From the NCBI GenBank assembly GCA_029641185.1, contig JAPWGK010000014.1, forward strand, positions 124,001 through 188,000: a stretch of 64,000 nucleotides of DNA. The letters are read 5' to 3'. Position numbers and translations under genes: made by a program. The notes below the pieces were generated by a model. The model saw only the letters and a list, made by a program, of their open reading frames with translations, was not told the DNA's origin and searched no databases. Source of the stretch: Pseudofabraea citricarpa. Lineage: Eukaryota > Ascomycota > Leotiomycetes > Helotiales > Dermateaceae. Below, in pieces: positions 46,017 through 59,057 of the stretch. Numbering within the stretch: position 1 is the stretch's first letter; every line of letters begins with the position of its first letter.

Positions 46017-49000
46017 CTACAGTGCCATTGTCATCGTCATCATGGTGCTGAGGATAATCAGGAAGATGCTGGCGACGCTTAGCTTGAGCGTTGATGCGGC
46101 GCCTGTGAACATGGCGTCGGGATTTTCTGTGCCGCTTGGTGACGAATTGTTTAGAGTGTCTCCTGAAGAGGAAGAAGGTGGCGATGATAATGTAGCTCCT
46201 TTGTCTGTTGTAGGATTCTCGAGTTCGTTAGTCGAGGAAGTGGCACTAACTTCGTTGGCGGAGGCAGAATCATCGACCCCATTGGTCTGAGCGCCATTGA
46301 TGGAAGGAGAGGGTAATGCAACTCCATTATTCGATGTAGAATTGTCCATTTCGTCGGCCGAGGTAGTGGTTCCGACTCCGTTGGCAGAGGCGGGACTGAC
46401 AACTCCATTGCTTGAGAAAGCCTCATTCGTACTCTCATCACCTCCTAAGCTCATATCTTCACCATCACCGCCAGCAGGTGAATTTTCATTCGCGCCACTG
46501 CTAGGAACGGGTTCCACATGAAGGACCTTCGTTACAATCGGAGGCAATGCCATATCTGGCCCAGAGCTTGGGGCAGGAATCGTACAAGTCACAGTGACGG
46601 TCGAACCAGCAATCGTAGCAACCTTCTCCGTAGTGATCATTGGCATCGTGACGGGCTGGGTAGGTTCTGAAGCGAGAGCTAATGTGCTAGTAGCCGTGAT
46701 GGTCGTGAGCCCCGTTGGACAGATATCCACATAAGTCGCTAAGAGAGGTGAGCATATAGACAAAAGAAAGAAGAACGAAAAATGTTATCGGGTTTCTTAC
46801 CATAGATCACAGTGGTGAAAGCTGGAGAGATCGGGCAGATGGTCGTGTAAGCTGGCACGATCTCGGTTGTGACCGAACCCATGCGAGCGGGACAATCAGT
46901 TACTGCAGCTGCACAACTGGTAATCGTGTAGATGGTTGTCGTGTAAATCGTCGAGATCGTATATCCTGCTGGTACGGCTGCCGCAGTTGGGAGTGTTGCA
47001 AGTTCGGATACAGGACAGATGGTTGTGTAAAGGGCAATTGTTTCTGTTGTTACTTGCCCCATACGTGCTGGGCAGTCAGTAACAGTTGCAGCACAACTCG
47101 TGATGGTGTATTCGGTCGTAGCGTAGACTGTTGCAGTTGTCATGGAAGGAATGATTGAAGGACCGAGGGGATCAAGCGAAATGGTTTGGGAGACTGGATC
47201 TCTGGTAATAATTGTACTGAAAGTATTGGAAATGAAGGGTCCAGAGGAGCCATTGGGTGTCATTACTGGGCTAGGGTTAGAACTAGTTGCAGTCTCGATA
47301 CCCGATGATGAGAAGCCACCAGGAATGATTATTGACCCCGAAGCAGAAGGTCTACCGGTGACTGGAGAGCCACTTGGATTAAGCATTGAGCCTGAGATAG
47401 AAATTGTGTTTGTCGAAGGTACTGATAAAGAGGCATCTGGAGTAAGGAGTGATCCAGACGCAGATGCAATAGCTGAAGAAACAATGCTTGACAAAGTGCT
47501 TCCAGGAATGATTGAGCCGGAAATAGCAGCACTTGAAGTCCCAGATATCGAGGAAGTACTACTGGGGAGTATGACCGAATTTGAAGTCGAGATACTTGCA
47601 GGAATAATGGTAGAAGAGACAGGAATGACCGATCCCGAAATCAAAGTCGACGAAGGATCAAGGACCGCTGAGCTTGAAGGTATCACCAAAGCATAAACTA
47701 CAACCGTCTGAACAGCCTGTCTCTTTCTCGTGAAGCCGATTCCACAAGGAACCTGAGGAGCCGGTTCCAAGACATTAGAGCAGAAACAGAATCCAGGCTC
47801 GTATCCCGCATACAGGTAGTTTCCAGAACCACATGCACTGAGACACGATGTGACTGAGGCCGATGCAGTGCTATTGCGAGTATACGTTACTTCATCTGGG
47901 GTATTGAGAGGACCACCGTTCGCATTTGGATCGTCGTAACATCCTTGAACAATGTATACTCCGGCGGAAGTTCTAAATTCAGAGGGTAGCGTGGATGGCG
48001 ATGATGATGCACCGGAGATCAAAGACGAGCTTGCTACAGAAATGGTCGATGATTGTATAGTTGACGTGGCTCCTGATAAAAGAGTTCCAGAACTGAAGGT
48101 AGCTAGTGAGGACTGAGCAGCAAGAGTCGACCCAGATGATTGGCTTGCAGTGTTTGAAGCGACAGCCGGGATTGAAGACATGGCTGAGCTGGAAAACATA
48201 GCAGAGGATTGAGCGCCTGAGATTTGACTTGTGGAGCTTGCGGGCGTTAAACTTGAACTGTTGATTGATACAGAAGCTACTGTAGGTGCGATCGTGGCTG
48301 ATTGAGAGACATCAGAAGATTCTGCTCTAGAGCTCTGGGTAACAAGACTTGATCCAAAAGACGGAGAACTAGTTTGCGCACCAGATGACTGAGCCATTGA
48401 ACTTGATAGTATGCTTGATGATTGTGTAACAGAAGTAATGAACCCAGAGCTTTGAGCAGCGCTTGAAAAGTTGGCGTTACTTTGAGATGCAGAAGCAGTA
48501 GCAAAAGCCGATGACTGTGCTCCTGAGGATTGTAAAGCAGATGACTGAAGAGTAGCAAGGCTGCTGCTAATAAGTGAACTCGACGCTGCAAGTGAAGATT
48601 GAAGAGCTGAGCTTTGTGAGATGGTTGAATTTGGCGACAGAACTGTAGTGCTTTGGACGGCAGAAGATTGAGCAGTATTTGATTGTAAAGCAGAGCTTTG
48701 AGCTGCAGTAATACTGGCCGTACCAGAAGATTGACTTGTTGAATTTTGGAATGTGCTGGAAATCGCTGCAGATGCTTGGATCGTGGTTGAGGCTGAGGAT
48801 TGAGCGGCAAAAGACTGTGCAGAACTGGAAATAGATGGCTGGACTCCAGAGCTGGATGGAATGGCAGAATTCTGTGTCATTGTGGCATTCAAACTCATAG
48901 ACTGAGCTGCAGTAGAGGGTGAGCCTACTCCTGATGATTGGATTGCAGTTGACATAGCAGACAACTGAGCTCTAGAACTTGACAAAATAGCAGAACTTTG

Positions 49001-52000
49001 TGTCATCGTTGCATTCAAGCTCAAAGACTGAGCAGCACTTGACATGACGGCCGCAGTAGAAACTGAGCCGAATCCTGATGATTGAGCTGCAAAAGTTTGA
49101 ACTGCACTGGACATAGCAGACAGTTGACTTCTAGAACTTGATTGAATAGCCGAAGTCTGTACTGCTGTAGTATTCAAGCCCACAAAAGAGGAAACTGCAG
49201 AAGATTGAGGAATGCCAGACGATTGAACTGCCTGACTCTGGATAGCACTTGACACAGCTGCCGAAAGGGATGCCGATGATTGAATAGCCGAGCTCAAAGT
49301 AGTTACGTTTGACAGTATAATTGAACTCTGGGCTGTGCTGGAAATGATAGTCGATGATTGAGCAGTCGCTGACTGAACGGCACTTGATAGAACGGCGGAC
49401 GACTGAGCTGCATTTGATGAGATTGAGCTAGGTGAAACAGAGTCAATGGAAGATGATTGAATAGCCGAACTGATCTCAGCAGATGCTTGTGATCCAGAAC
49501 TTGATGGAGATACAATATCTGAACTCATAGCAGCTGAGGATTGCAAAGCAGAAGAAGACTGCGCAGCTAGGCTCAAAGTGATAGAGCTTGGCGAAAGAGA
49601 CTGCATTGTTGACGACTGAGCAGCTGAGCTCATAGCGACTGAGGACTGCAGTGCCGATGAAATGGCAGCATTTGATATAACAGCCGAAACGGATGGAATG
49701 GCCGAGCTGATAGCAACAAAAGATTGAATCGCACTCGATAGAGCTACCGAGGGAATAGCCGAGCTCAAGATAGCGCTCGTTGACTGAGCAGCACTTGACG
49801 ATTGGGCTGCAACGATATTTGAGCTGGCTGCAGCATTCAAACTCATGGCGGCACTTAATTGAGTAGCGGAAGCAATATCAGATGATTGTGCCGCTGAGTT
49901 CATGGCAACACTGGAGGACTGAGCAGCTATAATACTCGAGCTGACGCCAGCACCACTCGATTGAATCGTATTCGATGATATAGCAGCACTCAACGATTGA
50001 GCAGCCACAAGACTCGAGCTCATAGCAGCACTCGATTGAATTGCACTCGATGACATAGCAGCCGAAGGAGAAGCCGAGATGGCAGCAAGGAGGCTCGAGC
50101 TAACAGCACCACTTGATTGGACCGCACTTGATAAAGCCGCTGATGGGAAAGCCGAGCTCATGGCAGCAACAACACTCGAGCTAGCGGCAGCATTTGAACT
50201 CGAGCTAACAGCAGCACTCGATTGAATCGCGCTTGATGAAGCCATCGAAGGAGAAGCTGTGCTCATGGCAGCACTTGACGATTGAGCAGCAATAATACTC
50301 GAGCTGACAGCGGCGCTCGAAGATTGAACGGCACTCGAGCTGGCAGCAGCATTTAAGCTCGAGCTCATAGCAGCACTCGATTGAGCCGCACTCGATGATA
50401 TAGCCGCCGAAGGAAGAGCAGAGCTCATAGCCGCTACACTCGACGATTGAGCAGCAACAGTACTGGAGCTAGCGGCAGCACTCGAAGATGGAAGGGCACT
50501 CGAGCTGGCAGCAGCCGCACTAGGTGCCGTAGGGAGCTGATAGATCTTGACGGAATTGATTCTCCAAACTCTGTACACGGCGAAGAGAAGAGGAAACACG
50601 CATTAGCCAAGCTGTCACTCTCGCTTTCTCGCTTTCTCACTTTCCCAGAGGGCTAGAGCAAAGAAGAAAAATGAAAGGAAGAGGAAGAGAAAAGGAGCAC
50701 TTACGTATCCACAAAATCCTGCCCGTAATTCGCAACATACTCCTCGCAAGTCGGCGCCAGATCTAGACACTCGCCCACGTCAGCCCACATAGCATCAGCC
50801 CACGCACCACAGAAGCTCGTATCGAAGACGACTCTATGAGCGCTCAGGTTCTCATCCAGGTCGCAGGAGTCTTCGGTGTTGAAGATGGCGTCTGGGGGTC
50901 CCCAAGTGTCCGGGTCTGGGTTTGGATTTGGCGAGGAGAGATCGGCGGGCATAGAAGATCCCCGAGGGAAGAACCAGATTCGCACGAGCGACGACGTCCA
51001 CTCGGTTGCGTAGATGCCGCCGTTGTTCCCGTTGAAGTCTGCTCCGAATGAGAGCGCTGACGGGTCTTGGATCGAACACCCTTCTACTGAGGAGCAGGTC
51101 GGCGTGAGGACGGAGCCGGATTCGGTTGATGTCTGGCTGATGGTGCATGTGTCGTCTCTAGTTCGGGAGAGAAGAGAGTTAGCCAGAGACAAAATGCGAA
51201 TGAAAATGGGAGGTACATACGTATGTAGAGACATGAGGTTGTTCGTTTGCGTGTTTATGCCTTCGGCGATATCGATGATTCCTGTTATTCGAAAAGAATA
51301 AGTTAAGCGACGACGTCCTATCTTCCTTTTATTCTTCATCAGACTGCAAACTTACCAGCGCCGAAAGTTTTATCTAAGCATACGAAAACTCGAATTAGCA
51401 TCTCGTCCTCTTTGTAGCAAGAAGAAGAAAAAAAGGGGGGGAGCGAGAGAGGAGAGAGGAAAGAAAAGATGTACTCACGACCAGCCCAAACGCCACACAT
51501 CCCACCGGGCATTCTCGCCACGTCACTAACGACCAAACCCCTCGAAAATGTATCGACCGACTCGATTCGGATACTGCCTCTTCCGGGTCCATCGATAGGG
51601 ATGTTGAAGTCTGAGTTGACTCCGAACGCAGTCGATCCGTCCGGGAAGTTGTAGATGAGTGATTGATCATTGCTCTCTTGACGGGAGAGGTAACTGTTTA
51701 TTGTTTTGTCGAGTTAGCATCTTTCAAAGACCTCTAAAAAAAAAAAGAAGAAGAAATAGAAACAAAAAGGAAGGGGGAGAGAGAAGAACACGTACTTTGC
51801 AAAACCACCTTCTGGATCAGGACCCTATTTCAGAAAAGTCAGCATCAGGATCAATACCCGCCGTACAGAGAGGAAAAGAAAAAGAAGAAAAAATCAAAAA
51901 GGAAAGGTGAAGACATACAGTCAAGAAATCAAAATTGTCCAAGAACGTCTCTCCACCATAGTTATGAACCAACTCATACTGGAGCTGCGATTGCGTCTGA

Positions 52001-52080
52001 GCCTGCACAGTTGGAACCAAACCCAGACCCAGACCCGCACTAGCAACGAGGACGGATTTCCAAGTGGTCGATAACGACAT
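46017..52080 (-). CDS. GPI-type wall protein: degenerate GH16-like domain, Ser/Ala/Gln repeat, WSC-like module
   Basis: Exons 51919-52080, 51796-51824, 51479-51693, 51356-51373, 51221-51281, 50705-51157, 46801-50570 and 46017-46738 give 1809 aa. After a signal peptide (to about PTVQAQ) comes a GH16-like beta-sandwich: GPDPEGGFANYLSR, VVSDVARMPGGMCGVW, IIDIAEGINTQTNNLMSLHT, then CTISQTS to VYKIYQLP-like strands. The GH16 catalytic motif ExDxxE reads I-I-D-I-A-E, so the nucleophile Glu is absent. A very long repeat of Ser, Ala and Gln follows, then VQGCYDDPNANGG to FCFCSNV (a short WSC-like Cys module), two copies of TITSCAA.VTDCPARMG, and a hydrophobic C-terminus fitting a GPI anchor (STLKLSVASIFLIILS). 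It is probably a heavily O-mannosylated surface protein. Hydrolase activity is doubtful. Confidence 0.85.
48000..50540 (-). repeat. Degenerate Ser/Ala/Gln-coding tandem repeat
   Basis: About 2.5 kb of imperfect short units coding variants of SSAIQSSAAMSSS and AAQSSA within the wall-protein gene. Unit length is not constant, which points to slippage and point divergence. Such stretches carry O-mannose and change length between strains. Confidence 0.85.
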
Positions 52081-52865
52081 TTTCGGGACTGGAGGAGGAA
52101 AATGTAAGAGGGGAAAAACGAGCGTGGGTGTGAGAGTGAGAGTGAGGGTGAGGGTGAGGGGTGAGGATGGGAGTGATGTGTGTGGTGAAGGAACAAAAGC
52201 ACAGCAGAGATGAGGGAGAGAAGGATTTATACTTCTCAGTTAGACCTGAGGGGAGGACATACTTGCGGGCGTACGTACATCTAGCGATCGTCCCGAGAAA
52301 CACTCACTCAACTTGGGATGAATCCGTGAACCAGAGTCTCGGGACCCAGAATATTGTTCCCTCCACTCCACAGCCACCCTCCTTTCTCTGACGGGAGGAT
52401 TTGAAGTACATGCGGGCATGTATCCATGGAAGCAAGATAGGATACTGCTAGTCCTTACCGAAACCTCATCAAGTACCTAAGTACTAGGTAGGTATTATCC
52501 ACACCTGAAATCCAATCCCGAACCAAAGTCTCGGGACAATTGGGCGTGCACGTGATCGGTCATCTCCACTGTAGGTGCTGTTGGATGTAGGTATGAGGGG
52601 AGAAAGAAAGGGGACAAGGTGGAAAGGGCAAAAATATGAACATGTACAAAAGGAGAGACAAGACAAAACAAACTTGGTCAGAAAACTAAATGGAAGGAAA
52701 ATCTTAATTTTATTTCTGATGCTTATGCTTAATTCTTATTCTTCAACCAAAACCAGCAAAACCAGCCAACGAATGCATCAGTGTATCATCTAATCAAAGA
52801 GACGATATAGTATACAGGTACAACAAGAAGAAATAATAACCCAAAGAAACCCCTATGCAGGCAGG
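52081..52865. promoter_or_regulatory. Promoter of the wall-protein gene
   Basis: 785 bases between two minus-strand genes. A GAGGGTGAGGGTGAG/GTGAGAGTGAGAG repeat lies just upstream of the wall-protein start (about 52125-52160), i.e. a CT-rich leader on the coding strand. TACCTAGTACTTAGG-type palindromic sequence occurs near 52475-52495. No gene is seen. Confidence 0.4.
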
Positions 52866-54686
52866 CTACAACTTCATCCCGGTAGCCTTACCAACCTTAA
52901 GCGACTGCCTCATGCTCAGATCCAACATAATCTCTTCACTTCCACCGGGAATAGCGTACGCACGCACATCCCGATACAGCCTTTCGACCTTCCCACCTTG
53001 ACCACCGCGGCTATAGGACAAGCCACCAAAGATCTGACTAGCCTCACGGGCGCAGAACTCGAAGGTGATGGTACTCTGAGCCTTCAAGCTGGCAATGGCT
53101 CCACCGAGACGCAACATGGCTTCCGTGTCGCCCATCTTGGAACATTGATAGATGAGTGATTCCAGCCATGAGTATGAGGCCTCGATCTGTCGCGCCATGT
53201 GCGCTAGTTTCATGCGGATCACGGGATGGTCGATGAGTTTCTTGCCAAAGGTACGACGCTTGTGGGCGTACTTGACAGATTCTTCATAACAGACACGGGA
53301 GAATCGTATACATTGGATAATAATGCCTATTCTCTCGTGGTTGAAGTTGGTCATGATGACTGATACCAGATTAGCTGATGTGACTTGTCTCGGAATACCC
53401 GCACAAACCTTTGAAACCTTGGTTCTCCTTTCCGATCAAGTTCTCGACTGGCACCTTGACATCTTCGAATGTGATATAGGTGGTTCCGCTAGACCAGACA
53501 CCTTGGCAATCCATTTTTCGGGTGCTGACTCCACCAGCTGAACGCTCGATCAAGAGAACACTGACACCGTTCATGCCATCTTTGCCTGTTCGGACGGCAG
53601 TTGTGAAATAGTCACACCAGATACCGTTAGTGATCCACTTCTTCTCACCATTGACAATATAATGCTTTCCGTCTTCCGAGAGTTTGGCCTCGCAAGTAAG
53701 ATTGGCCACATCAGAACCTGCATCTGGCTCTGTGATGGCGAGACAAATTCTCTTGTCTCCGTTCAAGATACCAGGAAGAATTCGCTCGACTAAAGGCTTC
53801 TTACCAAATTTAACGAGTGGTGGACATCCAATTCCGAAACCACCGATCACGTTCCAGACGAAACCACCACTGCCAGCGCGAGAGAGCTCATCCGTCAAGA
53901 GCAATTCGTGGAAGAGGTCCCATTTCTCAGGAACCACACTCTTGATTCTATTATCGGTATATTGAGTTGGGTAGTGCATGCCCATCAGGCCAGCCAAGTA
54001 ACCTCTTGTGCCCATCTGCTTGTAGATTTCTTCTGGGACTCTGCGAGCCTCGTCCCATTCACCGACGTTGGGTTCAATCTCGTTGGTAACCCATTCGCGG
54101 ATCTCCTCTCGAAGTGCGGCATGGGTTTCGTTGAAGTATGGGGAATGGTACTGGGCGCATGTTAGTAATGAGCATCCCCTCAATTCGTCTTACTTACACT
54201 CTGGTACCACGATGGATCCGCATATGGGACCAAGTCACCGAAAGTCTCCTGCAGGGTATTGATCTCGGCGGCAGCTGGCATGGGAGCTACTGTGCCACTC
54301 TCGGCCGACGGCTTCACGATTTCCTTCTGCGCAGGTGGGGATGGAGGAGGGGTGGGTGGTGCAGCCTGTTTCTTGGAATCGAGCGACCCAACCTGCAGCT
54401 TTCCCTTGTACTTCTTGAGAATGCCTTCGTTGTGGTATTTCCAGAATTGTTTGGATGCGTCTTTGCCGGCAACGCGTGTGAGGATCTTCTTTCCACCTGT
54501 CGCACAGCATGATTAGCATTCCAGTTCATCCGCACGTCACTGTTCAGCATTCTCCAAGGGTTCAGACATACCTGGATGCTCATCTTGGAAGGTGGTCAGA
54601 TCGTAAACATCCTCGTCAACGACGATGTAGAGGTCATCGGGCTTGTTATGCGCAGCCACATCGCTCTGGCTAAAGGTCTTTGCCAT
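52866..54686 (-). CDS. Cytochrome b5-acyl-CoA dehydrogenase fusion
   Basis: Exons 54572-54686, 54198-54496, 53409-54150 and 52866-53359, 549 aa. The N-terminal cytochrome b5 domain (about 1-80) has DDLYIVVDEDVYDLTTF, DEHPGG (first haem His) and WKYHNEG (second haem His). A Pro-rich linker (APPTPPPSPPAQ) leads to an acyl-CoA dehydrogenase: GGFGIGCPPLVKFG, CLAITEPDAGSDVANL (FAD/substrate loop), KKWITNGIWCDYF, RRTFGKKLIDHPVIRMKLA and IFGGLSYSRGGQGG. It ends in AIPGGSEEIMLDL, where the family's catalytic base region lies. Fungi are known to carry such b5-linked ACADs; the b5 part may accept electrons from the flavin or anchor the enzyme. The substrate is not predictable. No peroxisomal or mitochondrial signal is obvious. 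Confidence 0.92.
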
Positions 54687-55583
54687 GGTGTCGGGGGTGA
54701 GATGGAATGGTAGGTGTTTTACAGAGGGGAGTATCGCGAAGAGAGGAAAAGAGAGATGAGAGAGAGAGAAGCAGAGTCAAGCAAAGACGGTCAGCAGTTT
54801 TAAGATGGATGTTTAGTATTATTTGGCATTCGGGCGGTCTTATCGGATGCGGAAAGACGTCGTTGCGCTTTCACATGCATTCCACCACCAACCAGCCCTC
54901 TCGGCGTCTCTTCCTGACTACTGACTACCTACACTGTTCTCCCCCCGCCAATCCCCCAGGAATAACTTCTTCTGACCGTCTCCACTGTCCATGTCATGTG
55001 TTCTTTTCGTTGCTATTCCTGCGGCTGTGAGTGGCCCATCGGCAGGATCTGACATGTGAACGGAGGACTGAATCGTGGATGTCACAGCAGCAGACCAAGT
55101 CTGGGCCGAGGCTCGTCCAGTCGAACCAATCACAGCGCCCGCAGAGGTAATCTGGGGTCTGGAGTAAACGTGCCAGAACCCTTTGCGGCATCTAGGTACG
55201 AGTCGGGCTCTCTTCTATTGCCATCATTACTCGGCAGTCTACGCACAAGACCGTAAGTGTTCGTTTCAATAATAGCAGAGAGCCGAGGGAATAGTTCGAG
55301 TTCGTCAGCCGGTGAAACGTGGTGCAATTTCAAGCATTGTCATGTACTTTGCCATCTTGATTACTGATTCAGATGCTCTCTATTATTGCATGCTCATTTG
55401 CAATTCCTCTGAAATCTATAGCACTATACCTACACTTTCACTGTCGCCGCAGTGTATTCGTACCCACTTCCCAACCATCTGGATAGAATCAGTCTACAAG
55501 ACGTCCATTCATAATCATCCTGAAAAACGCCAATCCATCCTAGAACATTCAACGCAGAAAGAAAACCATCCTCCGATTAGCCT
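54687..55583. other. Intergenic region, dehydrogenase / Rxt2-like gene
   Basis: 897 bases: promoter of the dehydrogenase gene and 3' flank of the next minus-strand gene. No gene recognised. Confidence 0.4.
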
Positions 55584-58417
55584 TTACAGCCCCGCGGCAA
55601 CCGTGACGTGTGGCTTTCCGGACGAACCTCCTTGAGCCCCAGGTGCCTGGCCCCCAGCTTGTGACGCAATTCTTGCTTGCTCAGAAATCCTCGCCGGTCC
55701 CTGAGATTCTTGTTGTTGTATCAACTGAGCTCGCTGACGTTCCATCAAACTCGCCTGTTGCTCGTTCGTCATGACAGATGATGCGTAAGGACTAGCACTT
55801 GCACGTTGGTACTGCTGTTGCTGAGTTGACAGACCGTTCATCATCGGGTTAGCACCGGCAAGGTAAGGTCGGTTTTGAGACATCGAAGGGGTTGGAGTGC
55901 CAAATGGTCGAGTCTGTGGTTGGGAGAGAGATGGCTGAGGGCTATAAGGCTTCTGGGGTGAAGGTTGTCGATTGCCCATGCCGTTACCATATCGGTAATC
56001 CATTCCATTTTGGCTTGCCTGTGCTTGTTGATAGGGGCCTGGATTGGCACCATATCGAGCCGCGGGTGCAGTTTGGGGAACTCCTTGAGCACTATTGCTA
56101 TAGGTCTGACCTGGTGGTCGAGCGTAATTCTGACCAGGTGTGTTGACCTTTTGCGCACCAGCTCCATTGTATGTTTGAGATGAAGGCGTATACTGTGTGT
56201 AGGGCGTCTGCACAGGTCTAGGAGCCTGGTGAGGATATGTTGGCGTTGCTGCATAGCCACCAGGTCGATACGAAGCTCCAGATGCTGGTCTTTGCGCCTG
56301 GTATGGTACAGGAGCTGTGGATGGAGGACGTTGCCATGTAGCGGAAGGTTGTCGTACGGGAGTCTGAGCCGCACCATTGTACGAGACGGCACTAGCAGCA
56401 GCTGGCCGTGACCCCGATGCATATTGATTACCATAAAGTGCAGCTGAGCTGCTTCGGTGGTTGAGAGAAGATGATGGACGAGCACCGACACTGGCATTCA
56501 ATCCAGCATTCAATCCAGCCGCTTTAGCTCGAGCAGTAGCCTCATCCTCCTCCATAACTCCTTTGTAGTCATCAACTTTGACCTCTATCTTCGTGCTCAC
56601 GTTTAGTTCCCCTAGGCGATCCGAGTCAATTTTAGCGACTGCATATGGTGGCAACGAAGCAATCATCATGGTTAAATAACTCTTGAGGGTTTCGTAAGTT
56701 GAAATCTCCGAGTCGCTTGGTTTGGACGGAGTGCCAGCAGGCAGTTCCACCCCAGGAATCAGACCTGGTCTGCTTGCGGGTTGGATCTGAAGATGTCGAA
56801 TTCGTTGATGAGAATTGAGCGTCTCGAGTAGTTCGTTTATGCCTTGGAGAATTTCATCAACATCCTTCTCCTCAGCTGATTTCCGGAACGCTGGTTCCAC
56901 TTGCTCCAAGCTAGGATCAATCATTTCCTCGCTCCAATTGTCGACTGCTTCCTTGAACTGCAAGTATTCCTCATCGTCAGTCGGGGCCTTGGCAGAGGTC
57001 AATTCGGTAGGTAGAGCGTCTTTGGACTCGGTCATAGTGTCGACCAATCGCTCGAAGGTTTTCTCCCCCACCCTCTGCCACCAGATACGATTGACAACCC
57101 CTTCTGGCACGATTGCTGCAGAATCATCTCGTGTAGGTGCAAACCCTGAGTAGGCACTGCGAAAGAGAGCATCCAACTTCGAAGCTTCACTTTCTTCCGG
57201 TTCCAGGTCAGATGTCAATGGTCTCGTAAGTGCAGCGGTGCTCAGAGCTCGGTCCCTTTTCCGTTTGGTATTTGGCGGGGCAGCATTGCTATAGTCAAGC
57301 CATTGTCCGGTGGAAATGCTTTGGCCAAAATAACTACCATTTCTGGGACGCACTTCGCCTGCTACAGTAGTGGGTTGATACCAGCCAACTGTACCGGATC
57401 TTGTAGAGGCTATCTTAGATGGTTTAGGAGGCTGCGGTGCAGGGATGGTAGAAGGTGAAGGGAACAGCTCCCCAAGTGTTTGTGCTCGTCTTTTATCATC
57501 GGCAGGCCCTGTTGGCTGGATGGGAACAATTTGAGTCGTTGTAACGCCATTTGGTAGGCCAGCCTCCCGAAGAGGGAGAGAAACTTCTTTTCCATCAACA
57601 GTGGCTGTCTTTTGTAGACTTGAGAAGAGTTGCTTTGCGCCGGAGGCATTTCCGTAAATGGTCAAAACCACCCCATTTTCTTTTGCGCTCGCATTGATTT
57701 GCGTAACAGCATTGGCACCCAAGCCTCCATTGGTGAGGTAACTGCCATTATGCATGATGCCGTTGATGCCTGTATTCTCCTTCTTCTCGGCCAAAGCCTT
57801 CTCCCTCCGCACAAGGTCATGGGCCCATTTCTTGAAAGCAGACACCTTGGTAAAGAGCTCGACGTGTGCTGGCGATTGTGTAGGGTAAGGGGTTCGACCA
57901 TTAGCTAGCTGCAATGAGTCGACAAGACTCCCTACCGCGGTATCGATGTCTTTGAGGACCTGGTCAATGCTTGAGTAGGAACCTGATGAGTGGCGCGCCA
58001 AAATGGAGGTGGCATTTGAATCATTTGAGCCTTCGGACTTCTGGCGTTTCGCTTGCGGTTCAGCGGTAGGGGTACTCTCGGGAAGGGGACGGTTGAGAAT
58101 GGATGGAGTCGTGTCATGGCTACATTGAAGTTAGTGATGGTGGCCGATGAAGGGATGCATGTAGGCTGTTGGTTCCAGGCTGGGGGAAGACCCGATGAAA
58201 ACACGTACCCTTTGAGGACATCGAGAAGGTCGCGGATCAAAGATTGGGAGTCGGCAGCTTGGTCAGCTACCGCGACATTCTTCGAGTCTGGAGTGCCGTT
58301 CGCGTGGTGGGGGATTTCAGCGCTGTCGTCGCGTTTTCGTTTTGCGGAGAGGTTGAGAGCAGCGGTGGTGAGGTCGGGGTTCGATGGAGGGCTCAAGACG
58401 CCGTTGGTTGAGGCCAT
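55584..58417 (-). CDS. Probable Rxt2-like chromatin regulator
   Basis: Exons 58209-58417 and 55584-58119, 914 aa, start in a good context (GAGGCCATGG on the plus strand). The N-terminal part has two basic nuclear-signal-like patches (KRKRDD and AKRQKS). The central conserved stretch TKRKRDRAL, then SKLDALFRSAYSGFAPTRD, VPEGVVNRIWWQRVGEKTF (about residues 340-430) resembles the RXT2 N-terminal domain of the Rpd3/Clr6 histone deacetylase complex. This is from memory of the family and not certain. The second half is low complexity, rich in Pro, Gln, Tyr and Ala (e.g. RPVQTPYTQYTPSSQTYNG), likely disordered. It shares a 640-base divergent promoter with the next gene. Another nuclear scaffold protein is the main alternative. 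Confidence 0.6.
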
Positions 58418-59057
58418 GGTGGTGAATGAGATGTTTGGTGGTCGCGTGAATCAGATACCGCACCGCTGGAGAGCTGTTGGTTGCTTCGTGCCGGTCGCGA
58501 GTCGCGATCGCAAAATGTGGTTATGGTCTAAGGTGGTACGGTACGGTACGGGCTCGTCTCGTCTCCCTTCCAGCTTCGCGCGCAGGCTGAGGCTGACTGA
58601 CGGTCGTCTGTTTGCACTCGCCGCAACGCCACCATAGAGCACGACGGGGGGGGATTCAAGGAGTGAATGAACTGCAGCAGAGATGGAACCGGGGACAAGA
58701 GCAACTCAAATCCATAGAGCTGGGCGGGCAGGTATGTGATGGGTGAATGTCAATAACTCTGCCCCGATGAAGCAAATTGTCCATCATACTTCGCAGCCTC
58801 TTAGCGCAGCGCTAGTTAGTCAGCGGGCTGGTCTTCCGGCAGCCAGTCACGCATCACGTCAATGCTCAACTGACAGTCCATAACTTTTTTGAGCTCTGTA
58901 TCTACACCATGTCCTGCTGCTCCTCCTCCTCCTCCTCCTCCTACTCACTGTTGTCCCTCCTTTGATTCTGCCTTGTATCTGTCTGTTCAATTGACATCAC
59001 CCTCTCCATCCGTACTTCGACAGACCAACAAGATTTCGAGCTGGACAGTATGAAGGA
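58418..59057. promoter_or_regulatory. Divergent promoter with CTC repeat
   Basis: 640 bases between head-to-head starts. A CTC trinucleotide run (about 58914-58943) lies 115 bases before the plus-strand start and probably belongs to its CT-rich leader. No gene is seen. Confidence 0.5.

Noticed and set aside
46297..47696. Long plus-strand frames opposite the wall-protein gene
   Set aside because: They are shadows of the repetitive Ser/Ala/Pro coding strand.
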